NCBI GenBank assembly: GCA_027886185.1
Contig: WOAB01000056.1
Location: 13,454,001 to 13,518,000 of the forward strand
DNA length: 64,000 nt
Direction of reading: 5' to 3'
Source of the DNA: Rheum nobile
Lineage: Eukaryota; Streptophyta; Magnoliopsida; Caryophyllales; Polygonaceae
Part shown: positions 46,250 to 58,785 of the stretch, piece by piece
Numbering within the stretch: position 1 is the stretch's first letter
Layout: each line of letters opens with the position of its first letter
Translations under genes and position numbers: made by a program
Notes under the pieces: generated by a model
What the model saw: only the letters and a program-made list of their open reading frames with translations
What the model was told of the DNA's origin: nothing
Database searches by the model: none

Positions 46250-49132
46250 TGTAACACCCCCAGGCCAGTGGTGCTACAGTGCCATAATCCGGAAGGATTA
46301 TAAGGCGGGTGAAAAGAAAAAAATGCAAAACATGACCCATATATATAATAATATCAAAAGCAGCACAGCGGAAAACCTGTGAAACCTGTCCAGAGTTTGA
46401 AACCAAAACGACACGTGCAACAAGTCAAGGTCCAAACCAAAAGAGTAAAGCCTTCGACTCCAAACCGACGGTGATCAGGATCCTCCTTGCTGGCGCTAAA
46501 TCTGCAAAGCCTGATTGACTGGGGGACCCGATACCCCAGCCAACCACGGCACGTAAACCGCAGTTGGTCAGTCTCGTGAAAGACTATGGCAAGACTAGCC
46601 AAGCCAAAACAGTTGAAATCCAAAGATTTATCACAACAATCAGATAATACCAACAATATGCCAATCAATATATATATAATATATACAATATCATACTGAC
46701 CAATCAATATAAATCACGCGTCAAAACACAAGCACACCTTATCACATAAATCAACCATTACACATCCTTATACAACTCTACCCTATACTAACCTCTTCAA
46801 TCCAACCTCAATCTCATCTCAAGCATAAACGAATAGAACGATCCAATCCAACTTACTCTCCATTAGTAATACCACAATCAACAACTCCAAGCGCATACAC
46901 ATATCTTACTACTAACTTACAACCAAAGCTAACCAATAATACAGAACTCACTATTGTACTAACACAACAAATTCAGTTAACCTTCACATCAACAAACACA
47001 TAGGCATCTACGAAATAATCATCACATGATACAATCATAACCAAAATAACGATCCAGGCCAGCCACCCTTCTGGTGCCGCTGGTTCGTCAACCTCGACTG
47101 CAACTCATACATCAAACTGAACTCGTATTGGCCCACACCCTCAAGATGGGAAACCAATCTATACCCTCAATCAACACAACCAACCTTCATAATCTACCAG
47201 CTACCAACAACAACCACCTTGACCAGTTACAAACAATATACAATCATATAATATCATCAATTCAACCAAGTAAGGTACACATAACATTCACATAATATCT
47301 CCTCCGTCTTCACCACCATCTCCGACCTTCCGACCATCGGGGTTCATACCCTCCGAGGCCCTCCACATATAAGGACTTTCACCATCAACCTTTCGACCAT
47401 CGGGGGTTGATACCCACCGAGGCCCTCCACATATAAGGACTTTCACCATCAACCTTCCGACCATCGGGGGTTCATACCCTCCGAGGCCCTCCACATATAA
47501 GGACTTTCACCATCAACCTTCCGACCATCGGGGGTTCATACCCTCCGAGGCCCTCCACATATAAGGACTTTCACCATCACCTTCCGACCATCGGGGGTTC
47601 ATACCCACCGAGGCCCTCCACATATAAGGACTTTCACCATCAACCTTCCGACCATCGGGGGTTCATACCCACCGAGGCCCTCCACATATAAGGACTTTCA
47701 CCATTCGCCTCCTGACCATCGGGATTCACACCCACCGAGGCCCTCACATATAAGGAATTTCACCATTGAACAACATTCCACCACCACACCGATACCAAGC
47801 AAATAAAATCATATACGACAATCAATCAAATATCACATACGGCAAAGGTTAACACATATTCACATACACACACAATCCCACACACACACTCACACATTCA
47901 ATCCAACACACACATACGATCCACACACACATACACACCTTCAAGCCAACACACACACGATCCAGCACACACACACACACACACACATTCAATCCAATAC
48001 ACACACATGTCAACAGACACTCACACTCAAGCCAACACACACACGTGTCAACAGACACTATCAACAACAACAACCACAAACACATTTAGTCACAATTGAC
48101 TACCACGTCAACATTTAATCAATCACGATACCAGACAAATCATATCACACGTACATACCCATTTTCAACCAAGCAACGGTAACTTAATTATGAAATAAAT
48201 TAAGCATAAATCAATTTATATAAAAATATAAGTTAGCAAGAATCTTCTTGCCTCAAGTCGAACCACAATGACCCCAGAGGTCTCCAAACCACTCGAACGA
48301 ACCTGCGAAATCAATCCGAGCAAATCCCTGACGTTAATTACTCATCCAATCCACAACCAAATAAAACCCCAATTCAAACCCTAAAATCAAACCCTTAATT
48401 AATTAGGCCAAATTACCCTAAATCAATCCAATCTCAAATATTCCAAATTCAAGCCTTTGTTGTACAAACCATATATAACCAAATTGAGCTCAAATACTTC
48501 AAAATAATCAACTCAACAAAACCCCCAAATTTAAACCCTAAAATCATACCTCTAACTTTCCAAATCAGTCAAAATCCCACACACAAATTAACCCAAGCTC
48601 CAACCCGCTGGACTACACAACTCAGCTCGTTGGACTCGTCGGTGGCCGCGCCTTCGTCGCCGGAGCTGGGCTTCTCACCGCCGGAATCAGCAGGGCTTCA
48701 GCAGCAGCACAGCGGCGGCACAACAGCAACACGACACAGCTCAGCAGCAGCTCCGGGTCGTGACTCGCCTCGTCGGTGGTTCGAACGCAGCAACAGCAGC
48801 ACGCGGACAACAGCAATCGGCAAACCGCAGCTCCACCTTCAGCGGTCTCGCGCTGCACCTTTCGCCACCACCTCAGACCGAGCACGAACCAATCACCACA
48901 GACACAACTCGCGACAGAGGAGAGCAGAGGAGACGAAGTGGGTTGGGTGGTGGCTCGCCGGAGAAGAAGATGGCTGCTCAGATGAAGAAATCACACGGGA
49001 GAGAGAGAGACCACCGAGGGAGAGAAATCAACCACAAGGGATTTATCCCCAAATTTCTCATTTTTCCCCCTTTTAACAAAACCCATAATTAATTTACCAA
49101 AATGCCATTACCCACTTATTTGGGGTATTTCA
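46250..49132 (-). repeat. 5' LTR of the nested Tekay-like element
   Basis: 2883 bp, matching 41754-44647. Contains the 7-copy minisatellite at 47320-47770 in the same variant order and a CA tract at 47860-48060. Confidence 0.93.
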
Positions 49133-51629
49133 AATACAACATCTTTCTACTAACTTCCTTTCGACAATCCAATCCTCAAGTACATACATAGAATTCTACT
49201 ATACCTCAACTTAGTACCTCTCTTGTCATATAGACCTTACTCCTTACATACACGACTCACCTATTGCATTGGTTACCTTACTCACATTTGGCCCTTGTGC
49301 CATATCTTTAACTCAAAATCTTCACTCATGTGATCCCATAATTACTCACACCACAGCCTATGTTCGATTACCTCAACATGATTTACTAATCCTCTCCATA
49401 GGATTATACTCTCGTCTTACCCAAACGTGTCATACGATTACCTTAATAAACGTGGGTCACCTTTTCCTCAAGTCCACTTGATATCATCTACATACTTACT
49501 TTATGTCACACTATTGACCTTTAAAACCGTAACAACTTTTACCGGTCGAGTTTGCTATTCACCCAAAAATCCTTAGGCAATCAGTTGTCCTCATGCGATT
49601 TATTATCCCAAATCGAGCACCCTTTTGCTTTACGGATAATTACCATTTATCCAAGGTTAACTTAACGTATTCCTTATTCAATCTCTAACTTAAACCTTTA
49701 AAGTTCCTTAACTTTCTCCAAACATAATCACAATACCTTTATTCCTATGTTCCTCAAAACAAATCACATGAGACATTACTCCTATATCCATAAGGTACCA
49801 TCCTGATAAATGATTCATTATCAACCGCATCAGTCACTTCTATCAGGATCCTTTAATAACTTTATACGATTAACGCTTGCTACCTTACTCCTTAGGCGCA
49901 CATAGACAATTCTCTCCACTAAATCCTTTTAATTTATCAGAATCATCAACATAACCTATCCTTAAACTGTAATCTTTCCATTTAAGTGGCCTCCTTCTAA
50001 CACAGTAACTTCACAACTTAGTCTTCTCCAAAGAATTGCACCATAAGCCTTCTAACTGACAAACTCACATAAAATCCAAATATCAAACCTTACAACCTTA
50101 CAAGTATCATAACTCCTTATTCCCTGATCGTACAACCTACCAATTTCAATCATTTGGTCCACTTAGATTTGGCTCAGCCGCCCTTTTCTTGACTCACATC
50201 CCAAAGGTTTGTTTAACTGTCTCAAATAACTTATTTCTAACTTACGATCCTTATATTCCTTACACAATCTACTATCCATCCAAGACTTAATCATATCATT
50301 TCTTTATAGAACCTCAAAACGAACCTCGAATAGATCTTCCAATATGATACCTATGATTTCGTACACTTGGTTGCTCCACAAGCTTTCACCACTGGTCCTA
50401 CACTATAACTCTTTAAGTTTTCAAGTGGGCTTTCTCCCAATACAATCGTTCACAACTTAATTTCCAGAAAGTGTTATATCATCGGCCTTATAGACGTCAC
50501 ACTCTCTAACAATCCACATATCAGACCTTGTTAATATCCAGATATCATATATCTATATCCCTTGAAGGTACAATTCACTGATTCAGTTCCTTGGCCCAAA
50601 TAAGTTTGGCCCTAAAGTTCACTTCTAACTCAAAACCTTTAGTTTCCTCAAAACAATGCCGTGATAAATCCATTAGCACAATTGTGACCAATCACTTGAT
50701 TTTCCCCCAAAACGTGACATCAAATCGCATTAACAGACATTGATCACTCTACGCCAATCCTTATGTCATTTCTCTTAAGGAAGCCTCATAACGAAACCTC
50801 AGATAAATCTTCCAAAATAATACCTATGGCTTCACACCTTTATCATTTCCGAAAGTCTAATCCTTTGGTCCATAATGAACATACTCACTCACAACTTCCA
50901 TAACCATAACCCTTGGGTTCTAAAGTTCTACTCAAGGTCATAACAAAGTACGATCCGCTTAGAGAAACTGGATTCCCTATGAACTATCTCTTATATACAT
51001 TTATTCTCTTCTCAACAATCTATCCTTATAGACGACTACAGTATGACCTCACAACGAGGCATTCTGAACTTCATGTAGTTCATTCCTATGTTCTTTGACC
51101 ATAACAAATGTTTAAGGTACCCATATGAGAAGAAAAATTCTTAATCCCATAGAGCATTAACCACATACATTTGTTTCCTCAACATTAAGGAATTTTGGTA
51201 AAACTCAAATCACGAGATAACGCTCGTCCGATCAAAGAAGGGAGTAATTAATGTCATACCGTTGTGACATTACTCCAAGAACAAAGAGAGATTCCTAATA
51301 ATGGACCTAGTAATTCAGTAATGGAGTCGCCCCTGGTGTTAACCATGTAGGGAACGAACACCTCGGTTCCATATGTTACCCCTCATGTGTAAGTCCTGAC
51401 AGCCCTTATCCACTCGTGACATAACTATTTTTGGCACTCACGGAGTCTCGTATGAACGAACAATTTGCAATAGTAACGAATTTAGCAATTTCTGGAACAA
51501 GGAAACACTTCTTTTATTATTCGAAACATTACATAAACCAACTGATAGAAATTCAAATAGACAGATTACTAAACTATGGGGACTGTCGACACAAGTCAAC
51601 GCTCCTTATTCTAAAAACTTCACTAAATA
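49133..51629 (-). other. Pyrimidine-rich interior of the outer Tekay-like element
   Basis: About 2.5 kb in which G is scarce on the plus strand and CTT/CCTTA/AAC motifs dominate; no frame longer than about 70 residues and no recognisable pol motif. The 41161-41753 segment has the same character. This may be an ancient pol region decayed beyond recognition or a non-coding spacer of a large retrotransposon derivative. Confidence 0.5.
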
Positions 51630-52425
51630 CTACCACTTGTACAAAGCTTCCCTCCTGTCGGGGTGACGTATCACAAAGAGTCGCTGCTCTTGACCCGAAA
51701 ATTCCATAGGTGCCTTGCCTTTATCACGAGCAACAGATTGCTCCGGAGCAGATACTTCTGCCCATGGGTTCTGTCCACTGCCAACTTTTAAGGCCTGACA
51801 TGCTTGAATTGGCCTTAGGCCCTTCTTCCTACAGTATGCTTTCATGTGGCCTTCCCTCCCACATTTGTAACATACCCGCTTCTCCTTTTGGCAACTCGGA
51901 CTCTTGTGCCTGGCCTTACCACAGTTGTGGCATTGAATCACGCCGCTATTCCAGCCTGAGCCCTTGGCGGAATCAGACGGAGTTGCCTTGGTCCTAGTAC
52001 GACCAGACTTCTTGAACTTGGTGGGCGACGCCGGGCGCTTGAACAAGCCAGCCCTGCGATTCTGTTGCCCATTCTGTGTCTTAATTTGTGCCTCCATACT
52101 AGCTGCGACTTGAGGTATGGGGGCCGCTTGGGCTTGCGGTATCACCTGGCCCATTAATACTTCGACCACTAGCCCCACTATCTGTCCAATGGTCGCCGCA
52201 TTTAGCACGATCGGGGCAGGAGGTGGAAATCCCCTTGCAGCTTGGGGGTCCACTTGTCCTTGATGAACATCCTATCGCAGGGTCGGGTCACTACTACGTG
52301 ATCCAGATCCCGCGTCTTCCCCTTGTGGAGTAGCACTTCTCAGCCGAATTCGAAAATCGTTGTTAGGACTTTCGTTAGCTGCTTGGTTGGTGGATCGGGT
52401 GTCCATCATCTGTTGATGAACCATA
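51630..52425 (-). pseudogene. Gag remnant of the outer Tekay-like element
   Basis: The minus-strand frame starts MVHQQMMDTRSTNQAANESP near 52425 and meets TAG at 52272-52274. It then continues through VDPQAARGFPPPAPIVLNA to two CCHC zinc knuckles, CHNCGKARHKSPSC and CYKCGREGHMKAYC (about 51830-51945). The capsid core expected between the N-terminus and the knuckles is missing. Nothing protease-like follows, so the protein would be non-functional. Confidence 0.8.
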
Positions 52426-53098
52426 ACGTTAGTTTAGAACTTTTCCAACTTGTACTTGACACTGAGTCAATCACGTTATGATACGATTTATAAGGGTCCA
52501 AACTAATAACTCTATATTAGTCTGACTGGCCCACCACCACTAACCGCAGAAACGACTTCTTCTCTGACTTACTTGGGAAGTGGAACTCTAGGAGAAACGT
52601 CAACCTTTAAATGACATTCCATCTAAGGAGAAATGATATTCCTAAGAATGGATCTAAGGAATAAGTAACAACTTGAATCTTGCAGAAGTTTGAAAACCAC
52701 TTATTATAAAACCGTATACCTTCAAACTTTATAATTTATACTTTATATATGTAAACCTTATATATAAAAATAGTTATTTATGAAGTTAGTTTCTCAAAAC
52801 TAGTGATATGATTATCACAAAACTCTTACTAAGACAAAAATCGCACTTTTAATAGTTACAATCGTAAACTTAATTTAATCGCTTATAACACAACGTTTTA
52901 TAAACCAATTATAAATAGCTTTTGAAGTTCAATAGTTAAATCATTATTTTAAATTCCAAGAAATAATTAAAACTTTTAAATTTAACATTTAAAACTCTCG
53001 AAATTTATTTCAAATAGAAAATAGGTTGAAAATAGTTTCTAAATTAATTTTCGAAAACTCTCAAACCTAACAATAGGCCAAGCATTTTAAAACCGTTT
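52426..53098 (-). other. Leader of the outer Tekay-like element
   Basis: AT-rich, with no gene; the untranslated region between primer site and gag. Confidence 0.6.
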
Positions 53099-53109
53099 CT
53101 CTGATACCA
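53099..53109 (-). other. Primer-binding site of the outer Tekay-like element, tRNA-Met type
   Basis: The minus strand reads TGGTATCAGAG, four bases inside the 5' LTR end at 53114. It fixes the orientation of the 24-kb element as minus. Confidence 0.85.
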
Positions 53110-55203
53110 TAATTGTAACACCCCCGACTTATTGTCGGAAATGCACACGCTAGTGACCTCAGACGTTGATGTCTGATGCCACCCAAGGCTTTAATCGAAA
53201 TAATTAATCTTAAATAAACACAATTAAATAACGAAAGGTTAAACAGCAGAAGACATTTGTATATGAAACTCAATCCTTTTATATTAACAGATCCCTCATC
53301 AAACGAGAGTAGTGTTTTTTCAACAGAGTGAAATTTCAGCGGAAGACTTATAAATTACACAGCGGAAGACTTGAAGAATAAATCTATTACATGACTTAGT
53401 GGTAAGAATAAATAATAATTGACAACCTTTAAAAATACTAATACTTGACGATCTTGAAATACCGGCACTTAAATCTGCAACTGCAAGTCTCTTCTTCAAT
53501 TTTTTTACTTCGAGTCTTCGGGAACCAACCACTGATGTGCCGTATAGGACGGATGACATCAGCCAACCATGCAAGGAATAAAACCCGGTTGGTTAGTCTA
53601 ATGAAAGACTATGCAAGGGTGAAAACAGATGGTTCTAGTGATCGTAACCGTTTACTATCATTGTCCCTCGAATAACAACCGAAGGAACGATATATAACCC
53701 GGAACTTTCACGGAATGATTAAAGTTAGACATGCACTAAAGGAATGAGCCTTATGGGAAACGTATGAAGAGAAGACTCCAAAAGATTGAGTCTTACGGGA
53801 AACGTATGAAGAGAAGACTCCAAAAGATTGAGTCTTACGGGAAAGTATGACAAATGTTTGGGAACGTTATAATTTCACACAAGCGTTTAAAAAGACTTGA
53901 CCATTTGGGTCCACGACCAACCTCACCGCATAATGCGAATTCAGATTTGGAAGGAGGACTTACTCTAATCTAAGTCCAAGCGGTTTCCATGTTGTACTCC
54001 TCGCCCGAGGGTATATTAATTATGTGCATAATCGCACTTATCTTGTTTAATTCCAAAACGTATATTCACGTTAAAGCTTTTATCATATAAATATATCATC
54101 TCGATACGAGAGATATCTTGGGAATAAATCCCGATTGTTTGGCACCAGCTGTGTGCACCTCCCCTATACTCGGATAGGGGATGGTCATGACCGGGGAAGG
54201 ATGTTAGGGCTTGGACATCCTATCCACCACGGTTATAAAGAAACGGCTAGACCTCGCAAGGTACATAGCGTTCCTACGAATACTCGTTCTAACTATAATG
54301 TATAAGTTCACACATAAAATCCACACCAATACCATCATGGTAATAACAGATATAATAGCGTTGTTTCTAGCAATATATACAACCTATTATAATATCATGT
54401 TTTAATCGTATCATTTATAAAATCTGTTTCCAAACGAAAACAATAGTTCATCCCAATTTAATTAACAATTAAACAATTGATAATTAATGGAAATATGGAA
54501 TGATAAGCAAGAGCGAACCGCCACTTGCCTTAAGTAGATTCGACGATGAATCTAGACGAGACGACTACTGTTGATATCCTTTCCGGGGGTATGGCCTATG
54601 CTTCAGATAGCTCTAGGAAGATTACGAGTCCACACGCGATCCAGCAAATAACGTTATAACTGATAAATTAATTAATATCAATTAATTTATCTTGATGAAC
54701 TCAAGTAATTAAATTCAATAAATTTTTATGATTTTAAATCATAAAAATATTGATTGAATTTTCCTAAAGACAGATACGGATAAAAGTGGGTCGAAATTAT
54801 ACCGCTCGATTGATCTTGGGTTAAATTTGGATAGAAAGGCTAATGGGCTTCTCGGCCCAAACTAGGAGCTGGCTAAGGGCCCCCCCCTCCTTTCTTCCTC
54901 CTACGAACAACGGAACCAACAACAGCGAGCGACACCGAGCTCGACCACGATGGCGGAGACCGGCGACGGCGGCGACGAGCTTGGGTTCTCGCTCCCGGAC
55001 ACTTGCGCAGGACCACACCCCTCCTGGCTGCACACGGCAGCGAACCAGAACTCCGGCGAGGCTCGCAAGCTCCAGCGACAACAAGAACTCTGGCAAACAC
55101 ACAACCGAAAGGGAGAGAGAGAGTTGTGGTCTGTTGAGGCTGCCCACGACCTCCTTGCTCCGGACGAGGACCCCTCCTTACAACCACCACCACAGCACAC
55201 CGC

Positions 55204-56454
55204 TGATACACACAATTATGTTGCGTGTATTGACGGAGTTTTGGCATGATTTTAGTGATATTTTAGGATGCTCTAGTGATGATTTGGAGACTTGGCAAGG
55301 AGGCGCGGAAGTTGCGTTTTTGGAGCTTTTGGAGCTGAGAAGCGAAGTATGAAGAAGCTGAATTACGGCGACCGCCGCATAATAACGGCGACCGCCGTTA
55401 ATTCCCCCTGGAGAACCTCAGCTACGACATTGAAACGGCGACCGCCGTTTAATTGCGGCGACCGCCGTTTAATTGCGGCGACCGCCGTAATTACGGCGAT
55501 CGCCGTGGCCGCCGCCGCTGTTGGACGAAGCGCCAAGCCGATTTTCCTTTTCGGTTTTAGTTATTTTATTTTATTATTACGTTTTGTTTTATTTTAAGTT
55601 ATTTTGAGATTAAATTCCCTTTGGTATTTAAGGGTTGAGAAGACTTGTTCTTTTGGGATCGGAGAACCCTAGTTTTATTTCTTACGTATTTCCCTTGCTA
55701 TGAAGAACTAAGCATCTCTTGCTTAGTCAGACATTGAAGCTCTTCATTTGATTCAGTTGTAAGTTTCTACTTTTAATCTATTGCTTTGGGCTTTTATCTT
55801 TTCTCTTGCTTGAATCTTATGATTGATATTGGTAATTTCTAGTCTGATCAACTAGGGTTTGTTGGTATTTGTCTATTGCTAGGTCTAGATTGTTACTGGT
55901 TGAGCATATCTATTCCTTAGTAGCAACTGCATCGTGTTAGTAACTGGTTGTGCTAATCTTATGCAGAAGAGAATTGATTTGCATCTTAGGGTAAAAACTG
56001 GTTGTTTTATTCTAGGTTGTATCCAACTATATTCCTATCCATAAAGCTGCTGTTAAATTAAATCTTGATAGTTTCAGGGTTGTTTAATTAGTTAGTTTTA
56101 ATAGTATCTGGTTGTGCTATTAGATACTTTTGAAAAGGAATTGGAATTGCCATTGCATGCGATTTTGAGTGGTTTCTATGATCAACTTGTCATTCGATTA
56201 GTGGATATTGTTTGACTAAGTGCCTTCCCCATACTTGATTTCAGCACTTTAATTGCTTACTTACTTTTGCATGCTTGGTTACTCTACAAACAAACAAAAC
56301 CCCCCCTTTGGTTACTTCAATTGACATACACTTTACATACTGCGATAGATTGTGTTTCCCTGTGGATCGACCCTTACTTACCTGAGACTGCGTTTTAGGT
56401 TTTGTTTGGATTTCTTGCATAGTAGGAATTAGAACGACAAAATTCATGTTATCA
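55204..56454 (+). repeat. 5' LTR of the Athila-like element
   Basis: 1251 bp. Carries six CGGC-N4-GCCG boxes at 55365-55506. TATA-like GGTATTTAAGG lies near 55623-55633. It is 20 bp longer than the 3' LTR because one TTTAATTGCGGCGACCGCCG unit is repeated. Confidence 0.94.
55365..55506 (+). promoter_or_regulatory. Cluster of six CGGC-N4-GCCG boxes (5' LTR)
   Basis: Five copies of CGGCGACCGCCG and one CGGCGATCGCCG, then a GCC-rich tail. They lie about 120-270 bp upstream of the TATA-like site. The 3' LTR has five at 61033-61154. Each box can fold as a 4-bp stem with a GACC-type loop, or act as an inverted half-site. Confidence 0.55.
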
Positions 56455-56457
56455 AAT

Positions 56458-56475
56458 TGGCGCCGTTGCCGGGGA
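56458..56475 (+). other. Primer-binding site, tRNA-Asp
   Basis: TGGCGCCGTTGCCGGGGA is an 18-base complement of the 3' end (with CCA) of plant tRNA-Asp, the primer typical of Athila-group elements. Confidence 0.9.
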
Positions 56476-56535
56476 GACTTACAATTCTATCTTGTGTGTG
56501 TGATTTGTGTGCCAATTTTGGTGTGAACCTCTCTT

Positions 56536-58599
56536 ATGGTTCACACCACCCGTGTTACTAATACTCCACTTCTTGATTTTGATCCAGAGATCGAAAGGAC
56601 TCTTCACCAGGCTATCAGGGCTGCGCGTGCATTACTGCAGGATACTGACACGATGGCTGACCAACGTGTTACTCTTGAGTCCTTGACGGCTCCCAACTTA
56701 GACCAACCAACTCGTGCTGTGGAATTTCCCGCTCTTGGTGCAGGAGTAAAATTTGAGCTTAAGACAGGAGTAGTTCACTTACTCCCGAAATTCAGCGGAA
56801 CTCCCCTTGAAGACCCTATTCAACATTTGGATGAGTTCGTTGAGGTCTGCACCAGTATGAGGCCATCTGAGATCACTGAAGATCAGATGAAGCTTAGAGT
56901 TTTCTCCTTCTCACTGAAGGACTCTGCGAAAGACTGGTACCATACTTTGGCCCCAGGAAGCATCACCATCTGGACTTCCCTGAAGAAAGTTTTCCTAGAC
57001 AAGTACTTCCCAGCAATCAAATCTAATCAGCTGAAGAAGAAGATATGCAACATTGAGCAGCAGTCTAATGAGTCCCTCTATGAGTATTATGAGCGCTTCA
57101 AGAAGCTAGTGAAGAGCTGCCCCTACCATGGGTATGAAAAGCATGATCTTATTCTTTATCTGCATGGAGGACTCCGTGAAGATGACCGTCGGATGGTGAA
57201 TTCCTCTTGTGGCGGTAATATTCTGAAAAGGACCTATGAAGAGGCCCTGGAGATTTTTGCCACTCTAGCTGATGATGCGAGACAATATAGTGGGAGAGGC
57301 TCTCAAAGCTTGGTTGCTGCAAGCGCTCAGTCTAAGTATGATCAAGCTGATTTTGATTTGCTGCGAGAGGAGGTGAGGCGTCTGAAGCTGAAGGGTACGC
57401 CCCAACAGGTTAAGGCCTGCGAGATCTGTCATGACGACCTACACCCTACTGATGCATGTCCTACTATGCAAGAGGAGGTGAATGCAATAGGAGGATATCA
57501 GCAGCGGCCCAGGAATGATCCCTATTCTAGTACATACAATCCTGGCTGGAGGAACCATCCCAACTTCAGATGGAGAGACCCGAAACAGGATCAAGGCCAA
57601 ACGCAATAATAGGGTAATCCACAACAATCTAGACAATCCTATGTACCGAGACCCCAAGGGCAGAGCTCGAATCCTTCATCATCCATGGAGGACATGATGA
57701 AAACATTGACTGCGAATGTTGTCCAAATGAGCAAGAATCAAAAGGAATACCAGGAGCACACACAGTCCAGCATCCAGAATTTGGAAAGACAGTTTGGTCA
57801 GATTTCTCAAGTGGTGAATAAACTGGATGTCAGGGATTCCGGTAAACTCCCGTCTCAAACTGAAGTGAACCCAAACATTCGAAATGTCAGTGCTGTGACT
57901 TTGAGAAGTGGGAAGAAGCTTGGGGAAAATAATTCTGAGATTAACGAGGAAGAAACTGAGGATTTGGCCGTGAACAGTGACGGCGACCACCGTGACGACT
58001 ACGGCGCCCGCCGTCAGGAGGAGTCTGCTCTTGACTTTTATGATGAAAAAAACGGCGACCGCCGTATCAATTGCGGCGCCCGCCGTGACGGTGTCCCAAT
58101 TTCCGAAGTTTCTGATGATGTCCACGGCGACCGCCGCGAAACTTACGGCGACCGCCGCGAAACTTACGGCGACTGCCGCGAAACTGAAGTAGCTCTCGAC
58201 TTATCCGAAGAAAATCACGGCGATCGCCGTGACAATTGCGGCGCCCGCCGTTCATCTGGAGTCGAAGCTGAGGCTGAAAAGAAGTCTGACTCTCCGATTT
58301 TTCCTGAGTGGAAGCCGGTTGCGCCCTTCCCATCTGCTCTGAAGCGCACCAAGCCACTTGCGCAGGACAATGACATGTTCGAGATGTTCAGGAACGTCGA
58401 GGTCAACATACCTCTTCTCAATCTAATCAAGTCCGTCCCCCGCTATGCCAAATTCTTGAAGCAGATGTGCACCACAAAAAGGAACCAAGACAGGAATAGC
58501 AAATTCTTGAAGCAGATGTGCACCACAAAAAGGAACCAAATTCTTGAAGCATATGTTCTAAGCAGCGCCCGCCGCTCAACCCGGCGACCGCCGTTCTAA
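56536..58599 (+). pseudogene. Gag of the Athila-like element with double stop and GDRR/GARR repeats
   Basis: ATG at 56536. Capsid-type gag domain: LPKFSGTPLEDPIQHLDEFV, LKDSAKDWYHTL, WTSLKKVFLDKYFP and YEYYERFKKLVKSCPYHG (residues about 80-210), then a CCHC knuckle CEICHDDLHPTDAC near 57418-57460. TAA TAG at 57607-57612 stops it, but the same frame continues to 58599. The second part carries about ten GDRR or GARR motifs encoded by the 12-bp GC box (57980-58255), and a segment (EVNIPLLNLIKSVPRYAKFL, then KQMCTTKRNQ) that in related elements sits just before protease. That segment is directly duplicated (about 58452-58538), and then coding ends. All of pol is missing exactly there. Confidence 0.88.
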
Positions 58600-58707
58600 G
58601 CAGCGCCCGCCGCTCAACCCGGCGACCGCCGTTCTAAGCAGCGCCCGCCGCTCAACCCGGCGACCGCCGTTCTAAGCAGCGCCCGCCACTCAACCCGGCG
58701 ACCGCCG
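58556..58707 (+). repeat. 38-bp minisatellite, 4 copies, built on the GC box
   Basis: Units at 58556, 58594, 58632 and 58670: TTCTAAGCAGCGCCCGCCGC then TCAACCCGGCGACCGCCG. Each unit contains CGGCGACCGCCG and a related CGCCCGCCGC. It fills the junction where pol should begin. Confidence 0.95.
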
Positions 58708-58785
58708 TTTCGTCGAATCTGGTGATTTTGTTTTCTTCCCTCCCTGTTTTGCTTTTTGCTGTTGCTAATAGCTGGGATTATTGAG

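Larger units (their letters stand above)
41754..49132 (-). mobile_element. Nested, internally deleted Tekay-like retrotransposon
   Basis: LTRs 41754-44647 (2894 bp) and 46250-49132 (2883 bp), reading TGTAACACCC to GGGGTATTTCA on the plus strand. Flanks are AATAT (41749-41753) and AATAC (49133-49137), a 5-bp duplication with one mismatch. The primer site TTGGTATCAGAG (minus) is at 46234-46245. The polypurine tract TAAGGAGGGGAGAA (minus) is at 44648-44661, next to GTTTCGAGGACGAAACTC. The interior is only 1.6 kb, with pol remnants, so it is non-autonomous. It inserted into the interior of the outer Tekay-like element. Confidence 0.92.

Noticed and set aside
47849..48085. Cys/Val-rich ORF resembling a small secreted peptide
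   Set aside because: It is the translation of a CA/GT simple repeat.
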